64,000 nt of DNA, taken from the NCBI GenBank assembly GCA_004369085.1, contig ML210146.1, positions 1,240,001 to 1,304,000 on the forward strand, in the 5' to 3' direction. Source of the DNA: Coprinopsis marcescibilis. Taxonomy: Eukaryota; Basidiomycota; Agaricomycetes; Agaricales; Psathyrellaceae. The notes under the pieces are model-generated. The model was not told where the DNA came from, did not search any database, and saw only the letters and a list, made by a program, of their open reading frames with translations. Shown here piece after piece: positions 25,771 to 37,190 of this stretch. Positions within the stretch are counted from its first letter, which is position 1; each line of letters begins with the position of its first letter. The position numbers and the translations under genes are program-made.

Positions 25771-25891
25771 GGTCGCGGATAAGTGCAGCTCGGGTAGTTG
25801 CCCTTTCCGGAATATCTAATCTCACCGTGACAAGGCCGGGCCAGGACGATCCGACTCAGCTTGTTTTTCTCTTCCTCCGACATCGACAGTG
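25771..25891. promoter_or_regulatory. Compact bidirectional promoter
   Basis: Only 121 bp separate the start codons of the minus-strand Swc3-like gene and plus-strand BDP1, so both promoters and both leaders must share this stretch. No clear TATA box is visible. Confidence 0.5.
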
Positions 25892-27778
25892 ATGTCGAGC
25901 AGAGTTCGTATGTACCCAAGGCACTAATTCTGAATTTACTCTGACAGATAAATAGAAAAGGGCAATGCTGTCTTCAAACCCGTAACCAAGGCGCGGCCTA
26001 GAGCTCCCCCCGGTCCTGGTCCCACTGCGTCCCGACAAGCGTCTGTTGTGCCCACTTCTGGACCACAGGATGCATCTTCATCTGCTTCGACGTCCAAGGC
26101 GTCAATGCCTCCTCCCTCGACTGTTCCTCTCCAAACAATACCGGAGATGCCCACAATTTCCCCAGGCATCCCAGTAGCGGTCCCAACTCCCGCTGCTTCC
26201 ATCCCTATTCCGTCGAGAGAACCCACCGTTCCACGGACATTCACAACATCCAGGGCTACAATTCCAGTCCCAAATATTGTTTCACCACAGAGGAATGTAT
26301 CACAGTCTACAACACCTGTGTCAATACCTATACCAGGTAGCAGCAGGCCTCAGCAAGTGCCAATTCTGATATCCACTCCTTCTCGAGTGCCCGTTCCTTC
26401 GACAACAGCTCCCGCGAAACCGATACCAACACCGGCGCCTACCGCGACTTTCTTGACTGTTCCCAGTAACTCTGCTCCTCCCGCTCCTGTCCTTGCCCCT
26501 CCCGCTTCTCCTTCACCGCCGCCAGTGATACAAACGCCTGCACAGGAATCGTCTTCCTCCCAGCCCCAAGGCTCGCATGCACAGGAAGATAGTGACGCCC
26601 CTGTCTTAAAAACTAAACGCAAACGATCACGGTCCAAAACAGCCACACCAGACGAGGGCGAGGGCGAGGGTGAGGAGCCCAAGAAAAGGTCTGGTCGGGG
26701 ACGGCGTTCAAGGGGTCCATCTCTGCCTCCATACGATCCAAACGCCGACCCAGGGGAGGATATCGATCCAACAGTAGTCACAATGGCTACCCTGTGCAAC
26801 GATACGGGCCAAGGAAGGGTTAGCAGCAAAGCCGCTGAAATTCTCAGCAACCACGCTGCTTGGAAACAACGGAATCGCGAGAAGAGAACTAGAATGCGAG
26901 CGATTATGGAGGCCAAAAAATATGGCCGCACAGATGAGGAGGCAGAACTACTTGCTGACCAGGCCGACTCTACGGTACCTCTTCCAACTCCCGCTCCCGT
27001 CGTAAAGACACCTTCTAGCAACGATAACGAAGAAAACAATCCCAATTTTGACTATAGTCAAGAGCTTGCAGAAAGCCGGTATAACGTTCAAGTCAGGATT
27101 GGACCGAACGGGGAGACTATCATTGACGAAGATTCTTTGGTGGTCAATCGCGAGGAAACAGACGAGACTGCCAACTATACCCATATTACCGAATCTGATC
27201 ACACCAAATTCGTCAATTCAGGAACTTACGGGAAACGATACCGTGGCTCTCGTTGGAGTGCCGAGGAAACCGAATTGTTCTTCGAGGTATGTTCTTTGGT
27301 TTTCAGTTATTTGCATTGACCAACATTCGAAAGGCCCTCTCACAATTCGGGGAAAACTACGAGTTAATTGCATATGTTCTTCCGGGGAGGGACAGGAAGT
27401 CTTGCAAAAATAAATTTAAGATTGAAGACAAACGGAACCACGCTAGGATCAACTACTGTTTGAATAATCGAAAGGAAGTCGGTGAGTTAACCCTTCCAGT
27501 TGATATCTACAACGCAAGGTCTCTCAGCTTACACACTACAAGACATTGCCACCCTATCAAGGATGACGGGGAAGGATTTCTCTGGGCCCGTCCCAGAAAT
27601 CCGTGCACCAGCACCTCCGCCACAAATCACTCCAGAAACCATCGAAGTTATTACTTCTGAAAAGCCTCTTCTTCGACCGCCAACAAAACGAAGAAGAGGA
27701 AAATCTAGTGCCATGGATGATGGCGTTGTGATAGTTGGAGACATCGAAAGCATGCAATTGGATAACACGGAGGATTGA
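25892..27778 (+). CDS. BDP1: TFIIIB subunit BDP1 (B'')
   Basis: SANT/Myb-domain component of TFIIIB, which recruits RNA polymerase III to tRNA and 5S genes. Exon 1 codes only MSSRV plus one base (25892-25907), followed by a canonical GTATGT intron. Exon 2 (25956-27286) resumes QKGNAVFKPVTKARPRAPPG, the conserved Bdp1 N-terminal pattern. A long Pro/Thr/Ser-rich linker and a basic patch (KTKRKRSRSKT) follow. The core begins PTVVTMATLCNDTGQGR and AWKQRNREKRTRMRAIMEAK. The extended SANT domain is KRYRGSRWSAEETELFFE, then across an intron ALSQFGENYELIAYVLPGR and RKSCKNKFKIEDKRN. The last exon, 27528-27778, encodes the C-terminus. With RPB6 and RPB2 it is the third transcription-machinery gene in the window. 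Confidence 0.92.
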
Positions 27779-28248
27779 CTTCATCCTTTCTCCGTCTCTC
27801 GGCGGAATTTTCTAGGTGGATGGGGTTGCGCTGGGCGGGAGATAGATGTGAACAACACTCCGTGGAGTTCGTATCATGGCTTAAACTTTCGAGCAACAGG
27901 GCTTTTTCTTGGATGATACGGACAAGTTCAAGTTTCCTTAGAAATCCTGCTGCAATGAAAACAGACTGTAGGACAACCGAAATAAACTAGTCTGTCCAGT
28001 GTAAAATAACATCGTACTGTTTCAAAATAGACAGCTTGAATAATCAAGAGTCCCATCACCTCGAGTCAAAGTCAAGGAATCAAGGAAGGCGAGGGAATAG
28101 AGGATCGGTCCCGAACGAAGACTACTATCAGTGCGTACTACGTTGGGTTTGCGTAATCGCTTCAGGCTGTGCTCCGAACGAACGGTATTTAAAACGCAAC
28201 AATCTTGGTTCTGCACACCCTGATACCCTCGCCCAAATTATCTCTTCA
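27779..28248. other. Intergenic region between BDP1 and SDR gene
   Basis: About 470 bp between a 3' end and the next start on the same strand. Short open frames on both strands show no family features. I see no RNA gene or repeat. Confidence 0.5.
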
Positions 28249-29438
28249 ATGGCGACAAGAAAGATTGTGCTTTGTGGCGCAGGCTTTTTAGGTAGCGTTG
28301 GCTCGCCGCGAAGGATATACAGGGGTATGACTGTTGACATCATCGTTCTAGGAAAGCACATGGCCAGCGCAATCGAATCTTCCACCACAGGAGCACCTCG
28401 CCATGTCCAGATTTCTTCCCGAAATCCTGATAAACTGCTACAAGCGCTGCAGAAGGATGGTGTTTCCGGACGTATATCCGCTGTTCCTGTGGACATCACC
28501 AAGCCCGGAACACTACGACCAGCGTTTGAAGGAGCGGATGCGATTATATCAATGGTCGGACTCTTGAATGGGACACCCGCAGAATTTGAGAACATCCAAT
28601 GTAAAGGCGCGGAGAATGTCGCATTGGCCGCAAGAGATGTTGGCGCGCAACTCATTCATATCAGTGCCATTGGGGCAGACCCCAAGAGCGATATCACTTA
28701 CGCCAAGACCAAAGGCATAGGAGAACAACTCGTCAGGGATGTGTGTCCAGACGCGACTATCATCCGTCCTAGCATAGTATTTGGGCCAGAGGACCAATTC
28801 TTCAACGTAGGTCGCGTTCTACTCCATCATACTGTGAGTCCTGACGTTGAGATACAGCGATTCGCCCGCTTGTCTCAATACCTTCCCGTTCTCCCGGTAT
28901 ACAATGGCGGTACCGCACTCTTCCAACCCGTTTATGCGAGCGATATTGGGAGGGTGGTTGAAGCCATGACAAGAGGCGACCCTGATATTGAAAACGAGAT
29001 TCGCGGCAAAATCCTCGAAGCAGGTGGGCCCCAAGGTGAGACGCGTGTCCTCATTGCAGTATCAAAATGGGGTTAACCCCGCTTGTCTTCTGCAGTGCAT
29101 AGTCTTCGACAGTTGATGCATTACACCCTCAAGTACGTTCCTCGATGGCGCCCTGTAGTATCATTGCCACTTTCTTTTGGGCTGCTGCAGGCCAGAGTAA
29201 TGGAGAAGCTTCCTGAAAGCATATTCACCATTACGACTGACCAGGTACGAAGTGAGCTCTCTGTTTGCGTCGCCGATGGCACTGAACATTTTCACCGCAG
29301 ATCAAACAAATGCAACTAGACAATGTTGTTAACCCCAACCCTGGGCCTGACCATCTACCGTTCCACGACTTTCTTTGGAAGCATTGTCATCAGATCCCAA
29401 CCTCTATGCACAAGAAAGTGGCTGGGTACGTTCAGTAA
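28249..29438 (+). CDS. NDUFA9/Coq11-like atypical SDR
   Basis: NAD(P)-binding Rossmann protein of the atypical short-chain dehydrogenase family that includes complex I subunit NDUFA9 and yeast Coq11. Exon 1 (from 28249) ends in KIVLCGAGFLG, the glycine-rich dinucleotide loop, and splices to KHMASAIESS. Later features are ISMVGLLNG, the IHISAIGADPKSDITYAKTKGIGEQ stretch with a YxxxK-like pair, and TIIRPSIVFGPEDQF. An intron then leads to RFARLSQYLPVLPVYNGG, TALFQPVYASDIGRVVEA, and a C-terminal helix ending FTITTDQIKQMQLDNVVNP. Five exons; stop at 29438, just 42 bp from the stop of the convergent flavin oxidoreductase. The DQ...LDNVV tail is typical of NDUFA9-type proteins. A mitochondrial role in complex I or ubiquinone metabolism is likely, but the exact subgroup is unresolved. 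Confidence 0.82.
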
Positions 29439-29480
29439 ATCGTCAGTGGTCATGTCTAGACTCTACGCGTGGGTTTCGAT

Positions 29481-31068
29481 CTATAGTTTGTACCACGCCC
29501 TTTCATACTGATTGGCTGCCTTTAGCTTTACTCCAAGTTTCTTAGCGGCCTCCAAAGGCCAATCGGGATTGCGGAGAAGCTCCCTACCCAAAAATATGAC
29601 GTCCGCCTTCCCTTCCTTCAAATAGTTCTCCGCCTGCTGCGCCTCAGTAATGAGACCTACGGCACCAACGGCCAAGCCTGGTACTCTTTTCCGAATTTCT
29701 GCAGCAAATGGCACCTGACAATGTTTAGAAATGCTGTCGATATAGAGCCAAATACATGGTGCACTTACTTGGAAACCTGGCCCTGCTGGGATCTTTTGAT
29801 GACTGGAATTTCCGCCAGTACTCACGTCCAAGAGGTCTACCCCAATTTCGTAAAGTTTCTGCGCCAACAATGCGCTTTGTTCTAAACCCCATTGCTTCCA
29901 TTCGTTGCCTTCTTTCTCAGGGCCTTCAACCCATTCGGTAGCGCTGATACGGACGAAGAGTGGTTTGTTGGGCCAAGCGGCGCGAGCGGCAGTCGCGATC
30001 CGAAGGAGTAGCCGAATTCTGTTCTCGAATGACCCCCCGTACTCGTCTGATCTGCCGTTGGAGATGGGGGAAAGGAATTCGTGGATGAGGTACCCATGAG
30101 CGGCATGGATCTCAATGAAATCAACTGGAAGGCTATCAGTTCTATCCGAAATCACAGTAACTCCTCTCACATCCTGCAGCTTCAGATCGATGGGCCCCAT
30201 CTATAAATGCCTGGACTACATCGTCTATCTCTTTGATTGATAGCCCTTTTGGTGTTGGGTATTTGGGGTGGTAGGCCAATTCAGAGGGACCGCGAACTGT
30301 CTCAGGGACGTAAGCGGCAATTTCGTATGTATCAAGGGCGAAGTTGTGCTTACCATTGTCCGGCCAGCCATTTTCTTCCTTCTGTGCAACGTAAGAGGTG
30401 CCTTTCGGTGCTCTATCCTGCACCCATGGAGCATGGCAAGAGGCTTTCCTCCCTGCATGCGCGAGCTGTATGCCTATTTTGGTCCCTTGTGCGTGCGAGA
30501 AATCCACAACCTTGCGGAATGGTGCGATGTGAGAGTCTGCCCAGATTCCCTGTGACGAAGTTAGGTGTGGAACGGAACTACTGCAAGGTTAGGCGCTTAC
30601 AGCATCTTCAGGAGATATTCTTCCTTCAGGTACTACGGCAGTTGCCTCGACGCAAATTCCACCGACACCACGGCTTGCAAGTCCCTGAAAAAGCAATCGT
30701 AATAACGTTTAGTGGACTATCGTGTTGCTGACATTGACACTCACTCCTAGGTGGACGAGGTGCCAGTCGGTGACGTGGCCATCTTTGGCGCTGTACATGC
30801 ACATGGGGGGCTTCAACCGGTTGAGATAACGCAACACTTGGAACAGGTTATCGCACTCACGACGAGAATTCGATTCTTGAAGGTCACATTTCTCAGGGTG
30901 AGGGGCTGGAATAGCTTAGGATCGGAAGCCTTTTCAACAGTGAGATACTTTCCGAATGATTATCGTCGAAAAGGCCTCTACCTTGGGCTCAAGGCGATCA
31001 CCAATTGCTGGTTGGTTCAAGGGGAAAAACTGGTAGGCCCCTGGCACTGGGTTGTTGATGTACGGCAT
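29481..31068 (-). CDS. YqjM-type NADH:flavin oxidoreductase (Old Yellow Enzyme class III)
   Basis: FMN-dependent ene-reductase of the bacterial NamA/YqjM branch of Old Yellow Enzymes. ATG at 31068 gives MPYINNPVPG, the usual start for fungal members. The frame stays open upstream to a Met at 31290, so a longer N-terminus is possible. Then come KLFQPLTLRNVTFKNRI, PMCMYSAKDGHVTDWH (the cysteine that tunes FMN), GGICVEATAVVPEGRIS, GIQLAHAGRKAS (substrate and FMN His), VDFIEIHAAHGYLIHEFLSP, and SNGRSDEYGGSFENR. FMN phosphate-binding elements near the end are AVGAVGLI and VIFLGRELLRNPDWP. Five or six exons. It is divergent from fructosamine-3-kinase. Confidence 0.9.
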
Positions 31069-31373
31069 TTGGCTAGGATTTCGATAGCTGGATGGTAGGT
31101 GGCGGTTGAGGCTGCAGAGAATAGAGTCTTCCGATTTATAACCCAGCTCTTCGCGTGAGTAAGGAGGAATTGCGACATCATTGACAACCTCGATGCGCGG
31201 TGTTACAACGATAGGTTTTCGGACATTCTTATAAATCGCTTTTGAACATGGAACCGGAACCGGGATTGTAATAGCCTGACACCGCGGCATCTCGGCAGAC
31301 TGGTCTTGGCGCTGGAGTTGTTGCCGCCTTTACCATTGTAATGCGCAACTAGGATGACATCATTTAGCAGAGG

Positions 31374-32620
31374 ATGAATTCGAACGCCCACCTCCCAACC
31401 GCTCTCAAAGAGCAACTCGACAATATCGATTCTTCAGGACAGTACTCCGGTACTCTTCCAAAGATACACTCCACGTCCGGCCGAACTTACTTTGTAAAAG
31501 AGGGCTCACCGTCCGAATCAGAGCAAATCGCGGGGGAGGCAGAGTCCCTCAAAGCAATCCAAATTGCAGCCCCGGAAATCGCCCCTTACCTCTACGCCTT
31601 TGGCCATTACGACAACGGAAGATCATACTTCATATCTGAGTACAAGGACTTGGGTCCACTGACAACCGCAGCTTCTGAGGAACTGGCGCGGCGGCTAGCT
31701 ACAGAGCTTCATCAATTGAAGAGTCTCCACGGCTTTGGTTTCGAGGTCCCAACCTACTGCGGTCCTACACGCTTTGAAAATGGATGGTTCGCGACATGGG
31801 AGAAATGTTACGGGAACATGTATCAGCACTTGATTACGGAAATCCGCAAGAAAAGTAGCAGATATTCCAATTTATGTGACATTGGAGATACTGTGATTCA
31901 GGAGTAAGCTTTCTTGAAGTAGGCGCAGGAACTGAAGTGTTGACATATCGGTCTTTTGTATTAGCGTCATTCCCGAACTACTGGGTAGGCTGCGTGAATT
32001 GACGATTTGCACAGTACCGGCTTATTGGAAATCCAGGTGGTTTAGTAATTCAGCCAGTTCTTCTGCACGGTGATTTATGGGTGTGTTCGCACCGACCAGA
32101 TATCTTGATATTTCACTGATGCTTCAGGCAAAATCAGAGCGGAAACGTTGGCGTCGACAAATACAATAAGCCCATCATCTATGACCCTGCTTCGTTCTAT
32201 GGGCACAACGAGTCTGAGTACATCGGCAACTTGCATGCGTCGTTCGTTGTTGACCATCGTGCTCCAGTTTAGCGATCTCCAGAATGTTTGGGGGGTTCCC
32301 CAAGACTTTCTTTGATACATACTTTCGGCACAATCCGAAAACGGAGCCAATTGAAGAGTATGACCTGCGAGGAGAATTATACGAGTCGTTCCATTATCTG
32401 AACCACACGCTGATATTTGGGGTAAGTCCAAAGGTTCAATAATGTTGATTTCGGGTTTATTGAGCCATGACAGGGACATTACGCATCTCATGCAGAGGAG
32501 AAAATGAAGAAGTTAATCGCCAAGATTGCAAGTAAGACCCCAGAAGCCAAGAAAGAGACGGTGTCGCAAGAGAAACTGTTCAATGTCCCAAAACAAGGAG
32601 ATCCTGTCAGCGTGAATTAG
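31374..32620 (+). CDS. Fructosamine/ketosamine-3-kinase
   Basis: Protein-repair kinase that phosphorylates Amadori adducts on glycated proteins so that they fall off. ATG at 31374 (MNSNAHLPT). The N-lobe includes RTYFVKEG (ATP-binding Lys) and GEAESLKAI. The hinge reads YFISEYKDLG. The family signature FGFEVPTYCGPTRFENGWFATWEKCY follows. After an intron come VLLHGDLW and, across the next intron, SGNVGVDKYNKPIIYDPASFYGH: the catalytic HGD and metal-binding D of the APH-like fold. The C-terminus continues ELAISRMFGGFP, SFHYLNHTLIFG and ends DPVSVN at 32620. Splicing by eye removes apparent stops in the raw frames and rebuilds a standard FN3K. Confidence 0.9.
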
Positions 32621-32971
32621 TTTATTTCATGTAATCCTATGTGATCATATACCTGGTTTTGTTCTCCGAAATTACGCATGTGTCCTACATTCCATTCTGA
32701 AGGCCGCATGAGTGTTCGAGTCAAGACCTAACGCGGCGCTACATGTAATATCGGCAATTCCGACAACACGGTCAAACAAAGATTACAAATGGACGTGCTT
32801 TGATGCACAGCTGGCCCAAACATTCTGCCTTGTCCTCAACCGCCGTGACGGTCGCGCTTTGGACGCTGCAACTAGTTCCCTTTTGCCCTGCACATAATAA
32901 CGAAGAAATTCCGAGTTGGTGAACAGACGAAACAACCAACTTGCCAGTAATTTCACCGGAAAGCAAAGGAC
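32621..32971. other. Promoter region of RPB2
   Basis: About 350 bp between the kinase stop and the RPB2 start. No gene or RNA is supported; the minus-strand open frames here are shadows. Confidence 0.5.
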
Positions 32972-35900
32972 ATGAGCCAGGGTAATTCCAATCATCAGGT
33001 CTGTTGGTGAGCGTTGCTCATGAACGGCTTTTATAGAGTTCTCCCAGGACCACTATGTCTTTGACGATCCCAATTATAGACAAGAGGAGGAGGACGACTA
33101 TGATGAGGACTCTGCGCCGATAACCCAAGAAGACTGTTGGACAGTCATTACCAGTTTCTTTGACCAGAAGGGTCTTGTGCGACAGCAGCTCGATTCTTTC
33201 GATGAATTCGTTCAAAATACAATGCAAGAGCTGGTGGATGAAAATGCCGAACTCATTTTGGATCAGGCAGATCAGCATACTGGGCTCTCAAGTGATACAA
33301 CACGTCGTTACGAGATCAGATTCGGCCAAATCTACCTGTCGCGTCCGACTGTGACTGAGCTAGACGGTTCTGTCGTTCCAGTCTTCCCTCAAGAAGCACG
33401 TTTGCGAAACCTGACGTACTCCGCACCATTATATATCGATATGAACAAACGAGTGTTGGTTGGACGGGAGGATCCTGACGTTCCGGGAGACGTCCAGTGG
33501 GAAGTAGAGTCAGTGGATCCCCCAGACCTCCCAAAAATATGGATAGGAAAAGTGCGTCACCATTTGATGGAATTGGTCCATAATTCTTATTCGATTTTAA
33601 CCAGGTCCCAATCATGCTGCGGTCCAGCTTCTGTATCCTCCACGGCTTGCGCGATTCAGACCTATACGACCTTAACGAATGTCCTTACGATTCTGGAGGC
33701 TATTTTATCATCAATGGATCGGAGAAGGTGTTGATTGCGCAGGAGCGCATGGCGACCAACCATGTTTATGTTTTCGCCAAGGCACAACCATCACCAATCA
33801 ACTTCCTTGCCGAAATTCGTAGTGCAGTCGAAAAGGGCGGGAAGACCATCAGCCAATTTCAAGTGAAGATGTTCCACAGAAACCAAGAACGTTCGGTAAG
33901 TCTTTGTTGACAACCGTTTACAGTTCAGTCCTCAACTGAGCCTCTGCTAATCCAGCAAGGGAATGTCATGAAAGCGACAATTCCGTATATCAAGGTCGAT
34001 ATCCCCATCTGGGTCGTTTTCCGCGGACTCGGTGTTATTTCAGACCGCGATATCTTGGAGCATATTTGCTACGATATGCAAGACGCCCAAATGCTGGAAA
34101 TGCTGAAACCTTGCATAGACGATGGCTTCGTCATCCAAGACCGCGAGGTAGCGCTCGATTTCATAGGGAACCGTGGTACAACCACCGGTCTTGCTCGCGA
34201 CCGTCGTATCCGATACGCACAAGAAATTCTGCAGAAGGAGATGTTGCCCCACGTTTCCATGGCCGAGGGCTCAGAATCAAAGAAGGCCTACTTTTTCGGC
34301 TACATGATTCACCGGCTACTCCTTGCAGCTCTTGAACGACGGGAATTGGACGACCGTGATCATTTCGGAAAGAAGCGCCTTGATCTTGCTGGTCCTCTAT
34401 TGGCCAACCTCTTCCGCATGTTGTTCCGAAGACTCACAAAAGATGTTTATCGGCACTTGCAGAAGGTCAGTCTTGTTACATGGTACCTGCGGTGATCAAC
34501 CGACCAATGCTCACTCTTACTCTTTCAGTGCGTTGAAACTCACAAAGAGTTTAACCTCACCCTTGCCATTAAGCATCAGACAATCACGAACGGCCTGAAG
34601 TACTCGCTGGCCACGGGCAATTGGGGTGATCAGAAGAAAACCATGACATCCAAGGCCGGCGTCTCGCAAGTTCTTAACCGGTATACCTATGCATCAACGT
34701 TGTCGCATCTTCGTCGATGCAATACGCCACTGGGACGAGAAGGAAAGATCGCGAAGCCCCGTCAGCTGCATAACACGCACTGGGGTATGGTTTGTCCTGC
34801 TGAAACTCCAGAAGGTCAAGCGTGCGGTCTTGTCAAGAATTTGGCCTTGATGTCATGCATCTCCGTCGGCTCTTACTCGGAACCCGTCATCGAATTCCTG
34901 GAAGAGTGGGGATTGGAATCTTTGGAGGAGAACGCACATTCAACGGTGCCTTGCACCAAGGTTTTCGTCAACGGCGTTTGGATGGGGGTTCACAGAGATC
35001 CCGCAAATCTCGTGAAGACGATCAAGAAACTTAGAAGGAAGGACGATATTTCCCCAGAAGTGTCGGTCGTTCGAGACATTCGAGAGCGGGAGTTGCGGAT
35101 CTACACCGATGCCGGTCGTGTTTGCCGACCCTTGTTCATCGTCGAGAACCAGCAATTGGTGTTGCAGAAGAAGCATATAAGATGGATCGTAAACCACGAG
35201 AACGATGAAGGCGGGGAATACAAGTGGGAGAATCTCATCAAGACCGGTGTGGTGGAGTTGTTGGATGCTGAGGAAGAGGAGACAGTTATGATATGCATGT
35301 CCCCAGAAGATCTTGAAGCCTCTCGACGACAAGCTGACGGCAGACCGCCAGAAACCGAAGTTGAATTCGATCCCGCTGCTCGATTGAAGGCAGGAACTCA
35401 TGCTCATACATGGACCCATTGCGAGATCCATCCTAGTATGATTCTTGGCATTTGTGCCAGTATTATTCCTTTCCCCGATCACAACCAAGTGAGTAGTGCT
35501 TCAGTAACACGATGTCGTCGTCTAACATCCGTCTCAGTCTCCTCGTAACACCTACCAATCCGCTATGGGTAAACAAGCGATGGGCATTTTCCTCACCAAC
35601 TTCCTCATTCGCATGGACACAATGGCCAACATCCTTTATTACCCTCAGAAGCCCCTTGCAACAACTCGATCCATGGAATACCTCAAATTCCGAGAACTGC
35701 CTGCCGGACAAAACGCCATCGTCGCCATTCTGTGTTACAGTGGTTATAACCAAGAAGATTCCGTCATCATGAATCAAAGTTCAATCGATCGTGGCCTGTT
35801 CCGAAGTATCTATTATCGAAGTTATATGGATCTAGAGAAGAAGAACGGGATTCAAGATCTAGAAGAATTCGAAAAACCGACGAGAGAGAACACACTACGA

Positions 35901-37092
35901 ATGAAGCACGGAACCTACGACAAGATCGAAGACGATGGTTTAATCGCGCCTGGTACAAACGTCGTGGGAGAGGATATCATCATCGGCAAGACTGCACCAC
36001 TTCCGGCTGACAGCGAAGAACTTGGACAGCGTACGAGAACGCACACGCGGCGGGATGTCTCGACACCTCTCAAGAGCACAGAAAACGGCATCGTCGACCA
36101 AGTACTACTCACGACGAATGCTGATGGTCAAAAATTCGTCAAGGTCCGTGTCCGATCGACGCGTATTCCCCAAACCGGCGACAAGTTTGCCTCTCGTCAC
36201 GGTCAGAAGGGTACCATTGGTATCACCTACCGCCAGGAAGACATGCCTTTCACAGCGGAAGGCATTGTTCCCGATATCATCATCAATCCCCACGCCATTC
36301 CATCTCGTATGACTATCGGACATTTAGTTGAATGTTTGCTCTCGAAGGTGGCAACCCTAATCGGAAACGAAGGTGATGCAACACCATTCACCGATCTAAC
36401 TGTAGAGGGAGTGTCCAAGTTCCTTCGGCAGAAGGGTTATCAGTCTCGTGGTCTTGAAGTCATGTATCATGGCCACACCGGCCGCAAGCTTCAGGCACAG
36501 GTTTATCTGGGACCCACTTACTATCAACGTCTGAAGCATATGGTGGACGACAAAATTCATTCCCGAGCTCGTGGACCGGTGCAAATTCTTACCCGCCAGC
36601 CTGTCGAGGGTCGTAGTCGTGATGGTGGCCTGCGTTTCGGAGAGATGGAACGTGATTGTATGATTTCGCACGGAATCGCTGGCTTCCTGAAGGAACGTTT
36701 GTTCGACGCCAGTGATGCCTACCGGCTTCATGTTTGTGACATGTAAGTCCCGATGATTGTTGGTTTTTTGGCTACAGGGTACTGACTTAGCCTTCAGTTG
36801 TGGTTTGACGGCAATTGCTAATCTTGTAAGCCTTTCAATGTATGTTATTGAAATCATTCTGACCATTGTTTGCTTCATAGAAAAAACAAAGCTTTGAATG
36901 TCGCGCCTGCAAGAACAAGACAGCATGCTCGCAACTTTATATACCTTACGCAGCGAAGCTGCTGTTCCAGGTCAGACCAGCTCTTTCAAACGTTTTGAGT
37001 AGTCGCTGACATTATCGTTATTTCAGGAACTGCAAAGCATGAACATTGCTGCCCGGTTGTACTCGGTGTCTTCAGGGCGTATTCGGGACTAA
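32972..37092 (+). CDS. RPB2: RNA polymerase II second-largest subunit RPB2
   Basis: Catalytic second-largest subunit of Pol II. A 10-nt coding exon 1 (32972-32981, MSQ plus one base) splices to [14 protein letters not shown]. Further exons are 33037-33551, 33605-33895, 33956-34465, 34529-35488, 35538-36742 and three short C-terminal ones. Diagnostic motifs are [120 protein letters not shown], and [17 protein letters not shown]. The C-terminal zinc-binding CxxC pairs are CGLT and CRAC. All expected active-site regions are intact. This locus is a standard fungal phylogenetic marker, so these bases should identify the genus in a database search. Confidence 0.97.
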
Positions 37093-37190
37093 TCTTGTTT
37101 GTTGTTCGCTTACTTCATGTATTTTATCTCTGTACTTATAATATTCTACAATGAACGATAAATTAGAGCGAATCGTAGTTACTGTAAGGA

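Noticed and set aside
26350..27045. Minus-strand ORF of 231 codons inside BDP1
   Set aside because: It is the mirror of the Pro/Ser-rich linker of BDP1; composition is Gly/Ser/Val-rich as expected for an antisense frame.
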